Positions 7,325 through 9,000 of a DNA stretch of 9,000 nucleotides are shown here, piece after piece. Numbering within the stretch: the stretch's first letter is position 1; every line of letters starts with the position of its first letter. Origin of the DNA: Bacteroides sp. UBA7333 (GTDB lineage Bacteria > Bacteroidota > Bacteroidia > Bacteroidales > Bacteroidaceae); the NCBI GenBank assembly GCA_002471195.1, contig DKPN01000010.1:1-9000 (forward strand), read 5' to 3'. The notes below the pieces were generated by a model, which saw only the letters and a list, made by a program, of their open reading frames with translations, had not been told where the DNA came from and searched no databases. Made by a program: the position numbers and the translations under genes.

Positions 7325-7398
7325 CGGGATGTAGCTCAGCCCGGTAGAGTACGCGTCTGGGGGGCGTGTGGTCGCAAGTTCGAATCTTGTCATCCCGA
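7325..7398 (+). tRNA. tRNA-Pro (anticodon GGG)
   Basis: The 74-nt sequence folds as a complete cloverleaf. The acceptor stem pairs 7325-7331 with 7391-7397 (CGGGATG/CATCCCG). The D stem pairs 7334-7337 with 7347-7350. The anticodon stem pairs 7352-7356 with 7364-7368 around loop CTGGGGG, giving anticodon GGG at 7359-7361. The T stem pairs 7374-7378 with 7386-7390 around loop TTCGAAT. The discriminator is A at 7398 and the CCA tail is not encoded. The C1-G72 pair and A73 are the usual bacterial tRNA-Pro identity features. It reads CCC and CCU codons. Its 3' half is a plausible attachment site for the integrase gene found about 200 bp downstream. Confidence 0.93.
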
Positions 7399-7411
7399 CT
7401 GAATTGTTAAA

Positions 7412-7454
7412 CGTTGATTATAAGTGTTTTACACCATTAATCAGCGCTTTTTTT
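7412..7454 (+). terminator. Intrinsic terminator after tRNA-Pro
   Basis: A 9-bp stem (7412-7420 with 7438-7446, one G-T wobble, CGTTGATTA/TAATCAGCG) encloses a 17-nt loop and is followed by seven T (7448-7454). It lies 13 bp after the tRNA 3' end and should release the tRNA precursor. Confidence 0.75.
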
Positions 7455-7493
7455 ATGGCTTTTAAGCACTAAACAACCCCTATTTCATTAACA

Positions 7494-7501
7494 TATATTT
7501 G
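7494..7501 (+). promoter_or_regulatory. Putative -7 box of the integrase promoter
   Basis: TATATTTG matches TAnnTTTG and lies 93 bp upstream of the integrase ATG. The -33 position has no TTTG, so the call is weak. A transcript from here would carry the CGTGCAA repeats in its leader. The rest of the non-coding stretch 7399-7594 holds only the tRNA terminator and those repeats. Confidence 0.4.
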
Positions 7502-7540
7502 TATTTCAGGGGCTAAAAAAGTGCAGAAATGACCGTTTTT

Positions 7541-7580
7541 CGTGCAAAATCCGTGCAACCCGTGCAAAATCCGTGCAACA
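7541..7580 (+). repeat. Tandem 20-bp repeat with four CGTGCAA motifs upstream of the integrase
   Basis: Two tandem copies of the 20-bp unit CGTGCAAAATCCGTGCAACC (7541-7560 and 7561-7580) differ only in the last base. Each unit carries CGTGCAA twice, so the heptamer occurs at 7541, 7552, 7561 and 7572, with spacings of 11, 9 and 11 bp. A related GTGCAGAA lies at 7521. Their position directly before a tyrosine-recombinase gene with an arm-DNA-binding N-terminal domain suggests arm-type integrase binding sites, which may also let the integrase control its own promoter. This is inference from position and spacing. Confidence 0.8.
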
Positions 7581-7594
7581 AAAATCAAAGAATT

Positions 7595-7717
7595 ATGGCA
7601 TCAATCAAGTTTTATCATGACAAAAGATCGAAGGCAGATAGTGGTATTTATCCGCTTAAGATTAAATTATCTCATCGTAATACTACGACATTGCTAAACC
7701 TTGAAACATCGATTAGT
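7595..7717 (+). pseudogene. Tyrosine-recombinase integrase, N-terminal fragment interrupted by IS21
   Basis: About 41 codons of an integrase remain: MASIKFYHDKRSKADSGIY.. continuing to LNLETSIS. This is the N-terminal arm-DNA-binding (AP2-like) domain of the tyrosine recombinases carried by Bacteroidetes conjugative and mobilisable elements. The ATG at 7595 is chosen because MASIKFYHDKR is a typical family start; the frame is open back to 7529 but those codons cross the repeats. After residue 41 the frame enters the IS21 end, adds about 27 unrelated residues (GKHGEIDPLKTVESDPSK..) and stops at 7799-7801. A full integrase is about 350-420 residues with a C-terminal R-H-R-Y catalytic domain, which would lie beyond the insertion sequence, outside the window. 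The product cannot recombine DNA as it stands. The gene sits 196 bp downstream of tRNA-Pro in the same orientation, as expected at the end of an integrated element. Confidence 0.8.
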
Positions 7718-7729
7718 GGAAAACACGGC

Positions 7730-7771
7730 GAAATTGACCCCCTAAAAACGGTTGAAAGTGACCCCTCAAAA
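7730..7771 (+). repeat. Terminal repeats of the IS21 left end
   Basis: Two imperfect copies, GAAATTGACCCCCTAAAAA (7730-7748) and GAAAGTGACCCCTCAAAA (7754-7771), start 24 bp apart. Multiple directly repeated transposase-binding sites inside each end are typical of IS21, and TGACCCC is a recurrent core in such ends. Matching inverted copies are expected at the right end. Confidence 0.7.
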
Positions 7772-7874
7772 TTAGATGCAAAAGCCGCAGTAAAGAAGTA
7801 GTCAAAATTGGGTTATAAGCGACAAGATTTTATTAGTTTCAATGAAAAGAAGAAACCAATAAAATTAGAATGCC

Positions 7875-9000
7875 ATGTCCAATAATCCAATCATTATGAC
7901 CAAACTAAGAACGATTATTCGTCTGTATGAAGACCGCGTAGGTCTAAAAACCATCGCCGTAATGGCACGTATTTCCCGCAATACTGTCAAGAAGTACATC
8001 TCTATTTATCAATCACTTCACCTGAGTTATCAGGATTTTCAGAGAATGAGTGATGCGGAGCTCCACGCTCTGTTCTGCGTCAAGGAAGCCCCAGCCCCTA
8101 ATCCACGTATGGAGGCATTGGAAGAGCGTCTGCCCTCGATTATTAAGAAGTTGAGCAAGAAGGGTATGACAACCTTTAAGCTGTGGCAGGAGTATATCAA
8201 GGAGTGTCCATCGGGGTATGGCATCACCCAGTTTCGCATCTCTGTCCAGCGTTACAGGATGGTAAATAACCCCTCGATGCGCATGGAGCACAAGGCTGGT
8301 GATAAGATGTTTATCGACTACACAGGCAGTAAACTGTGGATATATCCACACGGTGAGCAACCACGAGAGGTAGAGGTGTTTGTAGCTATCTTAGGGTGTA
8401 GTCTGCTGACCTATGTTGAGGCTTCAGGTAGTCAGAGTAAGGAAGACCTTATTACTGCGTGTGAGAATGCGCTCTACTACTACAGAGGTGTTCCTCAGGC
8501 TGTAGTTCCCGACAATCTAAAGAGTGCTGTTACAAAGGCGAGTAGATATGAGGCAATCATCAATCAAGAGTTCGAACGATTTGCTGAGCATTATGGCTTA
8601 GTGGTAATCTCTACCAGAGTGCGTAAACCAAAAGATAAGTCGCACGTTGAGAACGCTGTTAAGCTCACCTACAAGGATATCTTTACCGAGTTGGAGAGAC
8701 TTCACTGTCCCGACCTTGCATCGCTCAATGCAGCTATACGTTTCTGTCTGGAGAGATACAATAATCAGTTATTATCAAGGCGTAACTACTCACGCAGAAG
8801 CTATTTTGAGGAGATAGAGCAGGAGACTCTACGACCACTAAACCCGATACGTTATCAGATAAAGAAGAGTTTGATGGCTACCGTTGACAAGTATGGTTAT
8901 GTTCGTCTGAAAGAGGACATACACTACTACAGCGTACCACACACCTATATCGGTAAAAAGCTCAGAGTAACCTATACGGCATCCGATGTTGAGATATACG
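7875..9000 (+). CDS. istA: IS21-family transposase IstA, 5' part (3' end outside window)
   Basis: IstA is the DDE transposase that, with its ATPase helper IstB, catalyses strand transfer of IS21 elements. The frame is open for 375 codons to the last base. An N-terminal helix-turn-helix (about 11-45, LYEDRVGLKTIAVMARISRNTVKKY) is followed by an RNase H-like catalytic core. The predicted triad is Asp148 (MFIDYTG), Asp213 (VVPDNLKSAV) and Glu259 (KPKDKSHVENAVK); the 46-residue Asp213-Glu259 step fits the family. A C-terminal beta-barrel-like region begins around 335 (ATVDKYGYVRLKEDIHYYSVP). Family members have roughly 500 residues, so about a quarter is missing. An in-frame stop at 7866-7868 makes ATG 7875 the first start; ATG 7896 (MTKLRTII) is an alternative. 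All visible catalytic residues and the frame are intact, so the element may still be active. It should be followed by istB. Confidence 0.92.
   Translation, partial: MSNNPIIMTKLRTIIRLYEDRVGLKTIAVMARISRNTVKKYISIYQSLHLSYQDFQRMSDAELHALFCVKEAPAPNPRMEALEERLPSIIKKLSKKGMTTFKLWQEYIKECPSGYGITQFRISVQRYRMVNNPSMRMEHKAGDKMFIDYTGSKLWIYPHGEQPREVEVFVAILGCSLLTYVEASGSQSKEDLITACENALYYYRGVPQAVVPDNLKSAVTKASRYEAIINQEFERFAEHYGLVVISTRVRKPKDKSHVENAVKLTYKDIFTELERLHCPDLASLNAAIRFCLERYNNQLLSRRNYSRRSYFEEIEQETLRPLNPIRYQIKKSLMATVDKYGYVRLKEDIHYYSVPHTYIGKKLRVTYTASDVEIY

Larger units (their letters stand above)
7717..9000 (+). mobile_element. IS21-family insertion sequence, left part (right end outside window)
   Basis: The element starts where the integrase frame loses family similarity. 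A TG dinucleotide at 7717-7718 fits the TG..CA termini of IS21 elements, so I place the left end there, with an uncertainty of a few bases. Two related terminal repeats follow, then the istA gene. IS21 elements are about 2-2.5 kb and carry istA and istB, so istB and the right end should lie within roughly 1.2 kb past the window. The G+C of the transposase region is visibly higher than that of the neighbouring chromosomal genes, consistent with a recent arrival. Confidence 0.8.

Noticed and set aside
7541..7580. CRISPR array or plasmid iterons
   Set aside because: Only two tandem 20-bp units without spacers, no cas or rep gene nearby, and the position before an integrase is better explained by recombinase sites.
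7529..7594. Longer integrase start at 7529
   Set aside because: The extra 22 codons translate the CGTGCAA repeats; MASIKFYHDKR at 7595 is the usual family start.
8013..8360. Minus-strand open frames inside istA
   Set aside because: The plus-strand frame is an intact IstA with its catalytic residues; the minus frames are shadows.

Overview
The window looks like a chromosomal segment of a low-GC Bacteroidales genome, most likely Bacteroides or a close relative. The support is an LptB and an RRM protein of the Bacteroides type, Bacteroidetes-style -7 promoter boxes (TAnnTTTG) with no obvious Shine-Dalgarno sequences, a SusC-like outer-membrane barrel protein, and a Bacteroidetes tyrosine integrase N-terminus. 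The genus is inferred from protein character, not from a search.

Layout. Positions 1-201 hold the 3' part of a small RRM RNA-binding protein gene, facing lptB (294-1052, minus) across a bidirectional terminator. lptB is divergent from an mlaE-mlaF operon (1125-2638, plus) whose two genes overlap by ATGA. A second bidirectional terminator separates mlaF from a large minus-strand gene for a 971-residue outer-membrane beta-barrel protein (2711-5626). Upstream of it on the same strand is a four-helix membrane protein of unknown function (5705-6109). That gene is divergent from aroB (6195-7256, plus), which encodes 3-dehydroquinate synthase. A consensus Bacteroidetes promoter then drives tRNA-Pro(GGG) (7325-7398), which ends at its own terminator.

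From about 7399 the sequence changes to accessory DNA. A tyrosine-recombinase gene starts at 7595, preceded by four CGTGCAA repeats, and is cut after about 41 codons by an IS21-family insertion sequence. Its left end lies near 7717 and its istA transposase runs off the right edge of the window. This suggests an integrative element at the tRNA-Pro gene whose integrase was inactivated by a later transposition.

The left part has an envelope theme. LptB powers lipopolysaccharide export, MlaE/MlaF form the membrane core of a phospholipid transporter, and the barrel protein sits in the outer membrane. Both divergent gene pairs have the same promoter layout: two identical 8-bp -7 boxes in inverted orientation, 19-21 bp apart, so the two promoters overlap. 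I see no clearly undescribed defence, toxin or biosynthetic system; the most informative part is the layered mobile DNA at the tRNA.
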